Of a stretch of 11,893 nucleotides of DNA, positions 1 through 6,977 are shown piece by piece (positions within the stretch are counted from its first letter, which is position 1; each line of letters opens with the position of its first letter). The stretch covers positions 1 through 11,893 of the forward strand of contig JAEYUX010000052.1 of the NCBI GenBank assembly GCA_023432235.1, written 5' to 3'. Both the position numbers and the translations under genes were made by a program. Origin of the DNA: Actinomycetes bacterium (GTDB taxonomy: Bacteria > Actinomycetota > Actinomycetes > Actinomycetales > Demequinaceae). The notes under the pieces were generated by a model that was not told where the DNA came from, searched no databases, and worked only from the letters and a program-made list of their open reading frames with translations.

Positions 1-957
1 GTCCACACCGAGGTGGGGCACAAGACCGTTGGCGCGAAGGTGAACGGTCGTCTCGTGTCACTCGACTCAACCCTGGAGAACGGGGATACGGTCGAAGTCA
101 TCACGACGTCGGATGAGAACGGCCATCCAAAGCGTGACTGGCTGGATTTTGTCCAGTCAACGCGTGCGCGGAACAAGATTCGCCAATGGTTTACGCGTGA
201 ACGCCGCGAAGAGTCGATTGAAACCGGGCGTGACATGCTGGCCCGCGCAATTCGTCGCCAGCATCTGCCGATGCAGCGCCTCATGTCGAAGTCGACGTTG
301 CTCGCCCTCGCCCGCGAGATGCACTACGACGACGTTGACTCGCTCTATGCCGCCATTGGCGAGCACAAGGAGCAGCCATCCGACGTTGTCGACAGGATGA
401 TCGAGGCCGTTGGTGGCCGTGCGGGCGCTGATGAAGACCTTGCCGAGATCACCCGACCGGGAACCCGGCAGACCGCACGTCGGGGCGACCCAGGCGTCTC
501 TGTCGCAGGGATGACAGACGTCGTGGTGAAACTGGCGAAGTGTTGCACGCCCGTACCCGGTGACCCGATTCGAGGCTTTGTCACCCGGGGTCAGGGCGTG
601 TCGATCCACCGTTCGGACTGCGAGAATCTCCTCCAGCTCGAGCAACAGCCTGAGCGCATGGTCGATGTCCAGTGGACAGGCGCTTCTGACTCGACGTTCA
701 TGGTCCAAATCGAGGTGGAAGCGCTAGACCGCAACCGCCTGCTCGCCGACGTCGTTCAAGTCTTGTCCGACCATCACCTCAATATTCTTGGCGCGCACGT
801 GTCGACGTCGCGCGACCGCGTTGCGCTCAACACGTTCACATTCGAGATGGCGGACCCATCGCACCTTGGTGCAGTTCTCAGTGCAGTGCGCCGCATCGAT
901 GGCGTCTACGACGCCCGCCGTGTCACGGGAGCTCGCCGGGTCTACGACGGCTCGTAA
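1..957 (+). CDS. relA: (p)ppGpp synthetase/hydrolase RelA/SpoT, C-terminal part (5' end outside window)
   Basis: This is the regulatory C-terminal half of a long RelA/SpoT homologue, the enzyme that makes and degrades the alarmone (p)ppGpp on ribosomes during starvation. The frame is open from base 1 and 318 residues are visible. They start inside the TGS domain (VGHKTVGAKVNGRLV, then the acidic ENGDTVEV segment, to about residue 35). A helical region follows. Next is the conserved-cysteine/zinc-finger domain, with KLAKCCTPVPGD around residues 177-187 and HRSDC around 203-207. An ACT/RRM domain covers about residues 233-307. The catalytic HD and synthetase domains lie upstream, outside the window. 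The gene stops at TAA (955-957), and its last 16 bases overlap the end of the convergent gene at 942-1574. Nothing looks broken: the cysteine pair and the ACT core are intact. Actinobacteria usually carry one bifunctional long enzyme, so Rel is an equally valid name. Confidence 0.95.
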   Translation, partial: VHTEVGHKTVGAKVNGRLVSLDSTLENGDTVEVITTSDENGHPKRDWLDFVQSTRARNKIRQWFTRERREESIETGRDMLARAIRRQHLPMQRLMSKSTLLALAREMHYDDVDSLYAAIGEHKEQPSDVVDRMIEAVGGRAGADEDLAEITRPGTRQTARRGDPGVSVAGMTDVVVKLAKCCTPVPGDPIRGFVTRGQGVSIHRSDCENLLQLEQQPERMVDVQWTGASDSTFMVQIEVEALDRNRLLADVVQVLSDHHLNILGAHVSTSRDRVALNTFTFEMADPSHLGAVLSAVRRIDGVYDARRVTGARRVYDGS

Positions 958-1574
958 GTGCCGCTACGGGCATTTCTCACTGCACGCCACGCTTGCCATG
1001 CCCGCCGCGTAGAAGGTCCTCTGCGCGGCAAGAGCGCCTCAACATCTCGAGGGGGAACGCCGAGGGCGTCTAGCGCCCACCATGCGGCCGGAATGGCGTG
1101 ACGTAGTGAATCGTGAGCCAGCGCAGTGGCGACAGCGCCTGCAGGATGGGCGACGGCGGTGCCGCCAATGGCCTCGGCGTGCTCAACTGAGCCTTCATGA
1201 GTCACCGCACGCCACGCGGCGAGCGTGCCCGCAGGCTCGCTGAGTCGCACACCCGGGCGCGCAGCAACTGTGATCGCTACGGGAAGGGGCTCATTGGCCG
1301 CCCACCCATGCACCCACAGAGCACTCACGCCCGTGAGCGCTCCGCGAGCGGGCACGAGATGCGCGACAGACGCCGCGCGAACGTGAGGAAGACAAGCGAG
1401 CACAGGTGGGGCCGCGACGCCCGTGCTGAGTTCTCTCACGCAGTCATCGCGAACAAGCCGCGCGTACGCGCCCACACCGAGGAGGGACGGTGTGACAACA
1501 AGCGTGCGCAGTGGTGCCCCAGGGCGCCGCCTCGCGGTACGTGGTGCATCGACCGCAGACGGAGCGTGAATCAT
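942..1574 (-). CDS. Uncharacterised protein, 210 aa, downstream of the DUF349 gene
   Basis: I do not recognise a named family with confidence. It is a 210-residue, Ala/Arg/Val-rich soluble protein with no signal peptide or membrane segment. Visible features are GALTGVSALWVHGW (about 78-91), a beta-strand-like PLPVAITVAARPGVRL (97-111), HAEAIGGTAVAHPAGAVATA (132-151) and a basic, Trp-rich tail (RRGPSTRRAWQAWRAVR, 184-200). The 'AL.GVSALW..GW' and 'VAHPAGAVATALA' pattern recalls, from memory, the actinobacterial AbiEi-antitoxin-like or DUF559-N-terminal proteins ('SH.TAA.LWG', 'SP.RT..DLA'). The DNA-end-cleaving DUF559 part is absent. The ATG at 1574 has a weak GAGAG nine bases upstream. The gene lies 80 bases behind the DUF349 gene on the same strand, so it is probably the last gene of that operon. 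Its stop (TAG, 942-944) lies inside relA. The call as a real gene rests on protein-like composition and filling an otherwise empty slot. Confidence 0.7.
   Translation of the reverse strand: MIHAPSAVDAPRTARRRPGAPLRTLVVTPSLLGVGAYARLVRDDCVRELSTGVAAPPVLACLPHVRAASVAHLVPARGALTGVSALWVHGWAANEPLPVAITVAARPGVRLSEPAGTLAAWRAVTHEGSVEHAEAIGGTAVAHPAGAVATALAHDSLRHAIPAAWWALDALGVPPRDVEALLPRRGPSTRRAWQAWRAVRNARSGTYEPS
956..975. terminator. Small hairpin at the relA stop, possible weak bidirectional terminator
   Basis: AAGTGCC and GGCATTT flank a six-base loop (GCTACG), giving seven pairs including one G-T wobble. The hairpin begins in the relA stop codon and lies inside the 3' end of the convergent gene. There is a short T run on the + strand and no long one on either side. 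The placement suits a shared terminator for two converging genes, but the stem is weak and may be chance. Confidence 0.25.
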
Positions 1575-1654
1575 GACGGTACGCTCTCACGCGCACGCGT
1601 CACGGTGCTGAACTCCGCGCGGTTCTGTGGACAGCCGCTTCGGGTACCGAGGCC

Positions 1655-3007
1655 TTACTTCGCGACAGCCTCGATCTGCTTGAGCCAGGCCTTGCGCGCC
1701 TCGAGCGCCTCCGTCAATTCCTTCACCTTGCGCTTGTCGCCACTCGCTGAGGCGTCGGCAAGGCTCTTTTCGAGATCGGCAATCGCCGCGTGCAGTTGTG
1801 CCGCAGCACCCGTGGCGCGCGCCTCGATCTCTGGGTTACGAGACGACCATGCTTGCTGGTCAGCCTCACGCACCGCGCGCTCAACAGCCGCCATGCGCTT
1901 GCTCAAGCGAGCAGCGTCTGCACGCGGAACCTCGCCCGCCGCGTCAAAGCGATCTTGAATCTGACGAAGATCACGTTTGGCGGAGCGAATATCGGAGATC
2001 GGCAACAGCGCCTCCGCCGCAGCAACTGCGGCTTCCTTCGCTGGCACGTTCGCGGCCCACTCAACCTCCTGCGCATCGGCTTCAGCGCGGCGTGCAGTGA
2101 AGAAAGCCTCCTGTGCTGCTTGGAACCGTTCCCAGAGGGCGTCGTCCGTTGCGCGTCGGCCGCGACCGGCGTTGCGCCACTGGTCCATCAGTTGTTTGAA
2201 CTGACGTGCGGTGCGATCCCAATCGGTTGACGTCGCCAAGGCCTCTGCTTGCGTCACAAGGGACTCCTTGGTCGCGGCGACAGCCGAGTTCTCCTTGTCG
2301 AGGTGAGCAAAATGCGTCTTGCGCGCCTTCTCAAAGGCGGAGCGCGCCTTCGTGAATCGCTTCCACAACTCCCGCTCGACGTCTTTGCCGATGCGCGCAC
2401 CTGAGCGCTGCGCTTCCTTCCACTCATCGAGTAGCTCACGCATACGCGCAGTGTCGTTCTTCCAGTGCACCTGGCGCTCGGGCTTTGCGGCAAGCGCTTC
2501 GGCCTGGGCGACGATCTCTTCGCGAGCGGCAGCGGCCTGCTCGCGGGCGGCGGCGCGTTCGGCGCGAACCCGCTCCGCAACCTCGCTTGCCTCCGCCTCG
2601 ACCACTGAGAAACGTGCCCGGAGTGCGGCAATATTGCCCACCACGACAGGTGTTTCGATCGACGCTTTGAGACCTGACAGCGCGTCGTCGATGTCTTTGG
2701 GGCTCAGTTCCGCGCCCACGAGACGTGCATGGAAACGCTCAACTGACGCAGCAAGCTCGATGAATGCCTTTGCGTACGGCGCGATGGGTTCATCACCCGC
2801 GGCGGGGCCAACGACGGTGCGGGTCGTGCCATCGACGAGCACCACAGAATCGCCCTCAACGGCGCCAAACTCAGATGCCGCTGCGATCTGTGCTGGCGTG
2901 ATCTCGTCGACCACAGGCACGCGCACAGGGTGAGCACTGTGAGCGGCCAACACAGCGGGCGATGGCGCCTTAGGGCGGGGGATAGGCCGGGGCTTAGCGG
3001 GGCTCAT
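1655..3007 (-). CDS. DUF349 domain-containing coiled-coil protein
   Basis: This 450-residue protein carries three DUF349 repeats, at roughly 183-235 (WKNDTARMRELLDEWKEAQ, then LWKRFTKARSAFEKAR), 263-308 (WDRTARQFKQLMDQWRNAG, LWERFQAAQEAFF) and 337-385 (a weaker third copy, IRSAKRDLRQIQDRFDAAG). A Pro/Lys-rich N-terminus (1-30) and a small beta-rich segment (about 30-75) come first. Long Ala/Glu/Arg coiled coil runs about 130-175, and another helix about 398-447 ends the protein. There is no signal peptide or membrane segment, so it is cytoplasmic. DUF349 proteins are widespread in actinobacteria and their role is not settled; binding to nucleic acid or ribosomes is only a guess. The ATG overlaps the stop of the upstream cyclophilin gene (ATGA, 3004-3007) and has AAGAAGG ten bases upstream inside that gene, so translation is probably coupled. 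I see no terminator in the 80 bases after its stop. Confidence 0.93.
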   Translation of the reverse strand: MSPAKPRPIPRPKAPSPAVLAAHSAHPVRVPVVDEITPAQIAAASEFGAVEGDSVVLVDGTTRTVVGPAAGDEPIAPYAKAFIELAASVERFHARLVGAELSPKDIDDALSGLKASIETPVVVGNIAALRARFSVVEAEASEVAERVRAERAAAREQAAAAREEIVAQAEALAAKPERQVHWKNDTARMRELLDEWKEAQRSGARIGKDVERELWKRFTKARSAFEKARKTHFAHLDKENSAVAATKESLVTQAEALATSTDWDRTARQFKQLMDQWRNAGRGRRATDDALWERFQAAQEAFFTARRAEADAQEVEWAANVPAKEAAVAAAEALLPISDIRSAKRDLRQIQDRFDAAGEVPRADAARLSKRMAAVERAVREADQQAWSSRNPEIEARATGAAAQLHAAIADLEKSLADASASGDKRKVKELTEALEARKAWLKQIEAVAK

Positions 3008-3741
3008 GCGGTAGCGACCTTCTTGAGAATGACGGATTGGGCGGGTTGGCCATCAGAGGCACCCGTGATGGTACCGCCTTCGGCCACGTGTCTCACGATA
3101 TCGAGTCCTTCAGTCACTCGACCAACGACTGTGTACCCACGTCCATCGGCCGTCTCGATCACTGAGTCCTCGTACACAATGAAGAATTGGCTGCCCATCG
3201 AGTACTCGTCGTCGCCGCTTCGCACCATGACGACGCTGCCGGCGGGGTAACGGTGATCGGATGGTGCGTTCTCGACAGGGCCAAAGCGATATGGCGGCCC
3301 ACCGCTCGATGTTCCGTCGGGTGAACCGCATTGCAGGAAGAACGGTTCTTCGGTGCGTACGCGGTGACAATCGGTGGACGCAAAGAAGCCACTTTGATTA
3401 AGCGACAGGAGCACGGAGGCCGCTTGAGGAGCCTCGTTGCCATCGAGCACGATCGAGATGTCACCCCGATTTGTCTCGAGCACCCAGTTCCACTCGTGAC
3501 CACGTGCGTGGTCGGCCGAGGGGACCAGCGACGAGTTGGCGCGAGGAGCTTCATTGCCACCTGGCACCGTTTCGCGTGACTGCACAACGGCGACAATGAC
3601 AAGCCCAATGAGAAGGCCAAGCAGCACCGCCGCGAGGATGAGGGTGCGGCGGTGCTGGGCCCGAAGGGCCTGCTGCCGCGACGCCGTTTGTGCGTTCTTA
3701 TTGGCTTTGCTCGCCGTCGATGGGCGCTTCTTCTTGCTCAT
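3004..3741 (-). CDS. Membrane-anchored cyclophilin-type peptidyl-prolyl cis-trans isomerase
   Basis: This 245-residue protein has a short Lys/Arg-rich cytoplasmic N-terminus (1-32), one hydrophobic helix (about 33-53), a linker, and a cyclophilin domain (about 86-243). By the positive-inside rule the domain faces outside, so it should catalyse prolyl isomerisation of exported or cell-envelope proteins. Cyclophilin signatures are visible. CHRV (125-128) holds the catalytic Arg equivalent at 127. FFLQCG (134-139) holds the conserved Gln at 137. AGSVVM...MGSQFFIV (167-189) is the core block. The family tryptophan of eukaryotic cyclophilins is not obvious. Cys125 and Cys138 are the only cysteines and both lie in the exported domain, so a disulfide is possible. 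The ATG at 3741 has a good AGGAG nine bases upstream. This is the first gene of the (-) operon with the DUF349 gene, and it is divergent from hisS. Confidence 0.93.
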   Translation of the reverse strand: MSKKKRPSTASKANKNAQTASRQQALRAQHRRTLILAAVLLGLLIGLVIVAVVQSRETVPGGNEAPRANSSLVPSADHARGHEWNWVLETNRGDISIVLDGNEAPQAASVLLSLNQSGFFASTDCHRVRTEEPFFLQCGSPDGTSSGGPPYRFGPVENAPSDHRYPAGSVVMVRSGDDEYSMGSQFFIVYEDSVIETADGRGYTVVGRVTEGLDIVRHVAEGGTITGASDGQPAQSVILKKVATA

Positions 3742-3782
3742 ACGCTCCCGCTCCTGCGACCGCTCATCGCCGCGTGTGCGTC

Positions 3783-3788
3783 AGTCTA
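3783..3788 (-). promoter_or_regulatory. Likely -10 element for the cyclophilin-DUF349 operon
   Basis: TAGACT on the minus strand fits the actinobacterial TANNNT -10 consensus. Transcription would start near 3776 and leave a leader of about 35 bases containing the AGGAG of the cyclophilin gene. No good -35 box is seen at 16-18 bases: the TTGTTC at 3803-3808 is only 14 bases away. The 75-base divergent gap must also hold the hisS promoter. The best + strand -10 guess there is AACAAT (3804-3809), seven bases before the chosen hisS ATG, which would make hisS leaderless. Confidence 0.4.
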
Positions 3789-3816
3789 CGGCGCGGGCAA
3801 TGGAACAATGGTGGCC

Positions 3817-5154
3817 ATGTCGCGACGTGCGCCCTTGTCCGGATTCCCTGAGTGGTCCCCCGCAGAGCGTGCAGTTGAAGCATCGCTCCTGTCATCGTTG
3901 CGCACGATCTTTGAACTCCACGGCTTCGCTGAGATCGAGACGCGTGCGGTCGAGCCGCTTGACCTCCTTGGCGGCGGCGCTGAAGCCTCCAAAGAGGTTT
4001 ATGTGTTGACGAGGCGTGGAGGGGATGCGGCCGACGCTGAATTCGGCCTGCACTTTGACCTCACGGTGCCTTTCGCTCGCTATGTCGAGGAGCGCCAGGG
4101 CCAGTTGCAGTTCCCGTTCCGCCGTTACCAAATTCAGAAGGTGTGGCGAGGCGAGCGCCCTCAGGAGGGTCGTTTCCGCGAGTTCTACCAGGCGGACATC
4201 GACGTGGTGGCGAGGGATACGCTGCCGGCTCACTTCGAGACGGAAGTCGCCGTTGTCATGGCACGGGCACTTGCTGCGCTGCCTGTCCCGCGGGCCACAA
4301 TGCGCATGAACGACCGCAAGCTCGTCGAAGGCTTCTACCGCGGAGTTGGCATCACAGACGTTGCTGGCGCGCTGCGCAGCGTCGACAAATTGGGAAAGAT
4401 CGGTCCTGCCGGTGTCGCGTCGGAACTTGCGGCCCAGAACGTGAGCGAGCAGGCCGCGCAGGCAATTCTTGAACTCGCCAAGATTCAGTCAACGGACGGT
4501 TCCTTCAAGGAGGCGGTCCTCGACTTGTGGGAGACCACCCCCACCGTCAATGACGAGGAGGCACAGCGTGCACTCGGCGAGGGCATCGCGTCTCTTGTGC
4601 GCCTTGTTGAGTCCGTGAACGCCGCTGTGCCCGGTACGGCCGTTGCCGATCTCAGCATCGCCCGCGGTCTCGATTACTACACAGGCGCCGTGTACGAGAC
4701 GACCCTTGAAGGTCACGAGGATCTCGGCTCGATCTGCTCGGGAGGTCGCTACGACTCTCTCGTTGCCGGCGGTGGTTTTCCCGGCGTCGGCATGTCGATC
4801 GGCGTGAGCCGTCTCGTTTCTCGTCTCGTTTCCCATGGATTGGTGACGGCCTCTCGGTCCGTACCGAGCGTCGTCCTTGTTGCTGTTGTCAACGACGAAA
4901 GCCGCGCCGCATCAGATGCGATCGCCGGCAGGTTGCGGTCGCGGGGAATCGCGTGTGAAGTTGCGCCCGCAGCGGCGAAGTTTGGCAAGCAGATCCAATA
5001 CGCGGATCGGCGCGGTATCCCGTTTGTATGGTTCCCCAATGACGAGGGGGACGGCGACGTGAAGGACATCCGCACGGGGGAGCAGATCGCGGCCGACGCC
5101 GACGCGTGGGTTCCGCCCGCCAGCGACCTCAAGGTGCGTATTCAGCGCCGCTAG
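3817..5154 (+). CDS. hisS: Histidyl-tRNA synthetase
   Basis: This cytoplasmic class II synthetase of 445 residues charges tRNA-His with histidine and normally acts as a homodimer. The N-terminus MSRRAPLSGFPEW matches the usual actinobacterial start. Motif 1 lies around GFAEIETRAVEPL (36-48). Motif 2 is RRYQIQKVWRGERPQ with the REFYQADIDV block (102-130). The histidine-specific segments are ARGLDYYTGAVYE (282-294), including the conserved Arg at 283, and CSGGRYDSLV (307-316). Motif 3 is GVGMSIGVSRL (323-333). An anticodon-binding domain follows (about 350-435; KFGKQIQYADRRGIPFVWF). The frame is open further upstream, but that part is the antisense of the cyclophilin gene. ATG 3808 and GTG 3811 are alternative starts only two or three codons away. 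No strong ribosome binding site is present for any of them, so the choice rests on protein similarity. A 53-base gap separates it from aspS, so the two are probably co-transcribed. Confidence 0.96.
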   Translation: MSRRAPLSGFPEWSPAERAVEASLLSSLRTIFELHGFAEIETRAVEPLDLLGGGAEASKEVYVLTRRGGDAADAEFGLHFDLTVPFARYVEERQGQLQFPFRRYQIQKVWRGERPQEGRFREFYQADIDVVARDTLPAHFETEVAVVMARALAALPVPRATMRMNDRKLVEGFYRGVGITDVAGALRSVDKLGKIGPAGVASELAAQNVSEQAAQAILELAKIQSTDGSFKEAVLDLWETTPTVNDEEAQRALGEGIASLVRLVESVNAAVPGTAVADLSIARGLDYYTGAVYETTLEGHEDLGSICSGGRYDSLVAGGGFPGVGMSIGVSRLVSRLVSHGLVTASRSVPSVVLVAVVNDESRAASDAIAGRLRSRGIACEVAPAAAKFGKQIQYADRRGIPFVWFPNDEGDGDVKDIRTGEQIAADADAWVPPASDLKVRIQRR

Positions 5155-5193
5155 ACTTGCATGGCGCCCTTTCCGAGGGCATCTCACCGTTAC

Positions 5194-5199
5194 GAAAGG
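5194..5199 (+). promoter_or_regulatory. Ribosome binding site that fixes the aspS start
   Basis: GAAAGG lies eight bases before GTG 5208 and supports that start over the in-frame ATG at 5106, which lies inside hisS. The 53-base hisS-aspS gap also holds a small perfect stem (GCCCT/AGGGC, 5166-5180, five-base loop) and a TAGACT (5152-5157) that shares its TAG with the hisS stop codon. The TAGACT could serve as a -10 for a second aspS promoter, but it has no recognisable -35. Confidence 0.7.
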
Positions 5200-5207
5200 C
5201 CGTTCAC

Positions 5208-6977
5208 GTGCTTCGCACCCATCTTGCCGGGAATCTCCGTGCCGCCGACGCTGGCGCGACTGTCACTCTCGCTGGGTGGGTTGGCCGGCGGCGCGACCAC
5301 GGGGGTGTTGCGTTCATTGACTTGCGCGACGCCTCGGGCCTCGCCCAGGTTGTGCTTCGCGAAGAGGTCGCGCACTCGCTCCGTACTGAGTTCGTTATCC
5401 AGGTGACCGGTGAGGTGCGTTTGCGCCCGGAAGGCTCGGCGAACCCGAACATGGCCTCGGGTGAGATTGAGGTTGTCGGCACCGACGTTGTTGTCCTCAA
5501 TGAGTCGATCCCCACGCCTTTCCCAATCGACGAGTACGTCACGGTCGGTGAAGAGGCCCGCCTCAAGCACCGGTACCTCGACCTCCGCCGCCCCGCGCCG
5601 CGCTCGGCAATCGTGTTGCGTTCGCAGGCAAACGCCGCGGCGCGTCGTGTGCTCGACCGCCACGACTTCCTTGAGATCGAAACGCCGACTCTCACGCGAT
5701 CGACCCCGGAGGGCGCACGCGACTTCGTTGTCCCAGCGCGCCTTGCTCCGGGTTCTTGGTACGCCCTGCCTCAGTCGCCGCAATTGTTCAAGCAGTTGCT
5801 CATGGTCGGCGGCATGGAGCGGTACTACCAGATCGCTCGCTGCTACCGAGATGAGGACTTCCGCGCCGACCGTCAGCCCGAATTCACTCAGCTCGACATC
5901 GAGATGAGCTTTGTTGACCAAGATGACGTGATCGCTCTTGGTGAGGACATCATCAAGGAGTTGTGGTCCCTCATCGGTTATGAGGTGGCGACGCCGATTC
6001 CGCGTCTCACGTACGCCGAGGCGATGGCGCGCTTTGGTTCGGACAAGCCGGACATTCGCTTTGGCATTGAACTGACCGAGCTGACCGAGTACTTCAAAGA
6101 CACTCCTTTCCGCGTGTTCCAGGCTCCATACGTGGGCGCTGTCGTCATGCCTGGCGGCGCAAGCCAGCCGCGCAAAGCGCTTGATGCATGGCAGGACTGG
6201 GCGAAGCAACGCGGTGCAAAGGGTCTTGCTTATGTGCTCGTCGCCGAGGACGGCACCCTTGGTGGTCCGGTTGCCAAGAACCTGTCCGAGGGCGAACTGG
6301 CTGGCCTCGCCGAGGTAGTCGGTGCGCAACCGGGCGACTGCATCTTCTTTGCCGCTGGTGACGCCGACTCTTCTCGCGCACTCCTCGGTGCTGCGCGTGG
6401 CGAGATCGCCAGGCGCGTTGGTCTCATCGATGAGTCGCGCTTCGAGTTTGTGTGGATTGTCGACGCGCCGCTGTTCAAGCCCGTGAAGGCTGATGACGAC
6501 GACGTTGCACTCGGCACCTCTGCGTGGACGGCCCTCCACCATGCGTTCACCTCGCCCACGCCGGAGTGGATCGACCGCTTTGAAGAGTCTCCTGGTGAGG
6601 CACTCGCTTACGCCTACGACATCGTGTGCAACGGCAACGAGATCGGTGGTGGCTCAATCCGTATCCACCGCCGTGATGTGCAGGAACGAGTATTCACGGT
6701 GATGGGGATCGGCCCCGAGGAGGCACAGGAGAAGTTCGGCTTTTTGCTCGACGCCTTCCAGTACGGTGCACCGCCGCACGGTGGCATCGCGCTTGGCTGG
6801 GACCGCGTTGTCATGCTGCTCGGTGGCTACGAATCGATTCGTGACGTCATCGCCTTCCCGAAGTCGGGTGGGGGCATGGATCCGCTCACGGGTGCACCTG
6901 CGCCCATCCCAGCGGAGCAACGTGCCGAGACGGGTGTCGACTATGTTCCCGAAGAGGAGCCAGCAGTCGAGGCATAG
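5208..6977 (+). CDS. aspS: Aspartyl-tRNA synthetase, probably non-discriminating (AspRS)
   Basis: This is a bacterial-type class II AspRS of 589 residues, the normal length, with a GTG start. The N-terminal OB-fold anticodon-binding domain (about 1-100) contains VGRRRDHGGVAFIDLRD (25-41). The catalytic core starts near HRYLDLRRP (121-129). It contains motif 1 (FLEIETPTLTRSTPEGARDF, 154-173), the QSPQLFKQLLM segment (189-199) and motif 2 (RCYRDEDFRADRQPEFTQLD, 211-230). A GAD insertion domain typical of bacterial AspRS spans about 285-415. FTSP (447-450), the GGGSIRIH block (480-487) and motif 3 (GGIALGWDRVVMLL, 525-538) complete the site. His31 is the residue that in studied bacteria (for example Pseudomonas aeruginosa) marks enzymes that also charge tRNA-Asn with Asp, for later amidation by GatCAB. 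The tail after about 565 is acidic and variable. The stop codon lies inside the convergent transporter gene (37-base overlap). Confidence 0.97.
   Translation: MLRTHLAGNLRAADAGATVTLAGWVGRRRDHGGVAFIDLRDASGLAQVVLREEVAHSLRTEFVIQVTGEVRLRPEGSANPNMASGEIEVVGTDVVVLNESIPTPFPIDEYVTVGEEARLKHRYLDLRRPAPRSAIVLRSQANAAARRVLDRHDFLEIETPTLTRSTPEGARDFVVPARLAPGSWYALPQSPQLFKQLLMVGGMERYYQIARCYRDEDFRADRQPEFTQLDIEMSFVDQDDVIALGEDIIKELWSLIGYEVATPIPRLTYAEAMARFGSDKPDIRFGIELTELTEYFKDTPFRVFQAPYVGAVVMPGGASQPRKALDAWQDWAKQRGAKGLAYVLVAEDGTLGGPVAKNLSEGELAGLAEVVGAQPGDCIFFAAGDADSSRALLGAARGEIARRVGLIDESRFEFVWIVDAPLFKPVKADDDDVALGTSAWTALHHAFTSPTPEWIDRFEESPGEALAYAYDIVCNGNEIGGGSIRIHRRDVQERVFTVMGIGPEEAQEKFGFLLDAFQYGAPPHGGIALGWDRVVMLLGGYESIRDVIAFPKSGGGMDPLTGAPAPIPAEQRAETGVDYVPEEEPAVEA

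Noticed and set aside
1624..1634. TGTGGACAG, one mismatch from a DnaA box
   Set aside because: It is a single isolated site with no cluster, AT-rich region or origin-type genes nearby.
1197..1958. A 253-codon + strand open frame across the unrecognised gene and the DUF349 gene
   Set aside because: Its protein is Arg/Ser-rich without family features, and it covers the DUF349 coding region, which is well supported on the other strand.
3652..3816. Upstream in-frame extension of hisS
   Set aside because: The extra 55 residues are the antisense of the cyclophilin N-terminus, and the conserved HisRS sequence starts at MSRRAPLSGF.
5166..5180. GCCCT/AGGGC stem between hisS and aspS as a terminator
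   Set aside because: Five pairs without a T-run are too weak, and the gap is short enough for read-through; it is noted only in the aspS ribosome-binding-site entry.
5190..6542. A 450-codon minus strand open frame antisense to aspS
   Set aside because: Long antisense frames are common in GC-rich genes. The translation is low-complexity with no motif, while aspS is certain.
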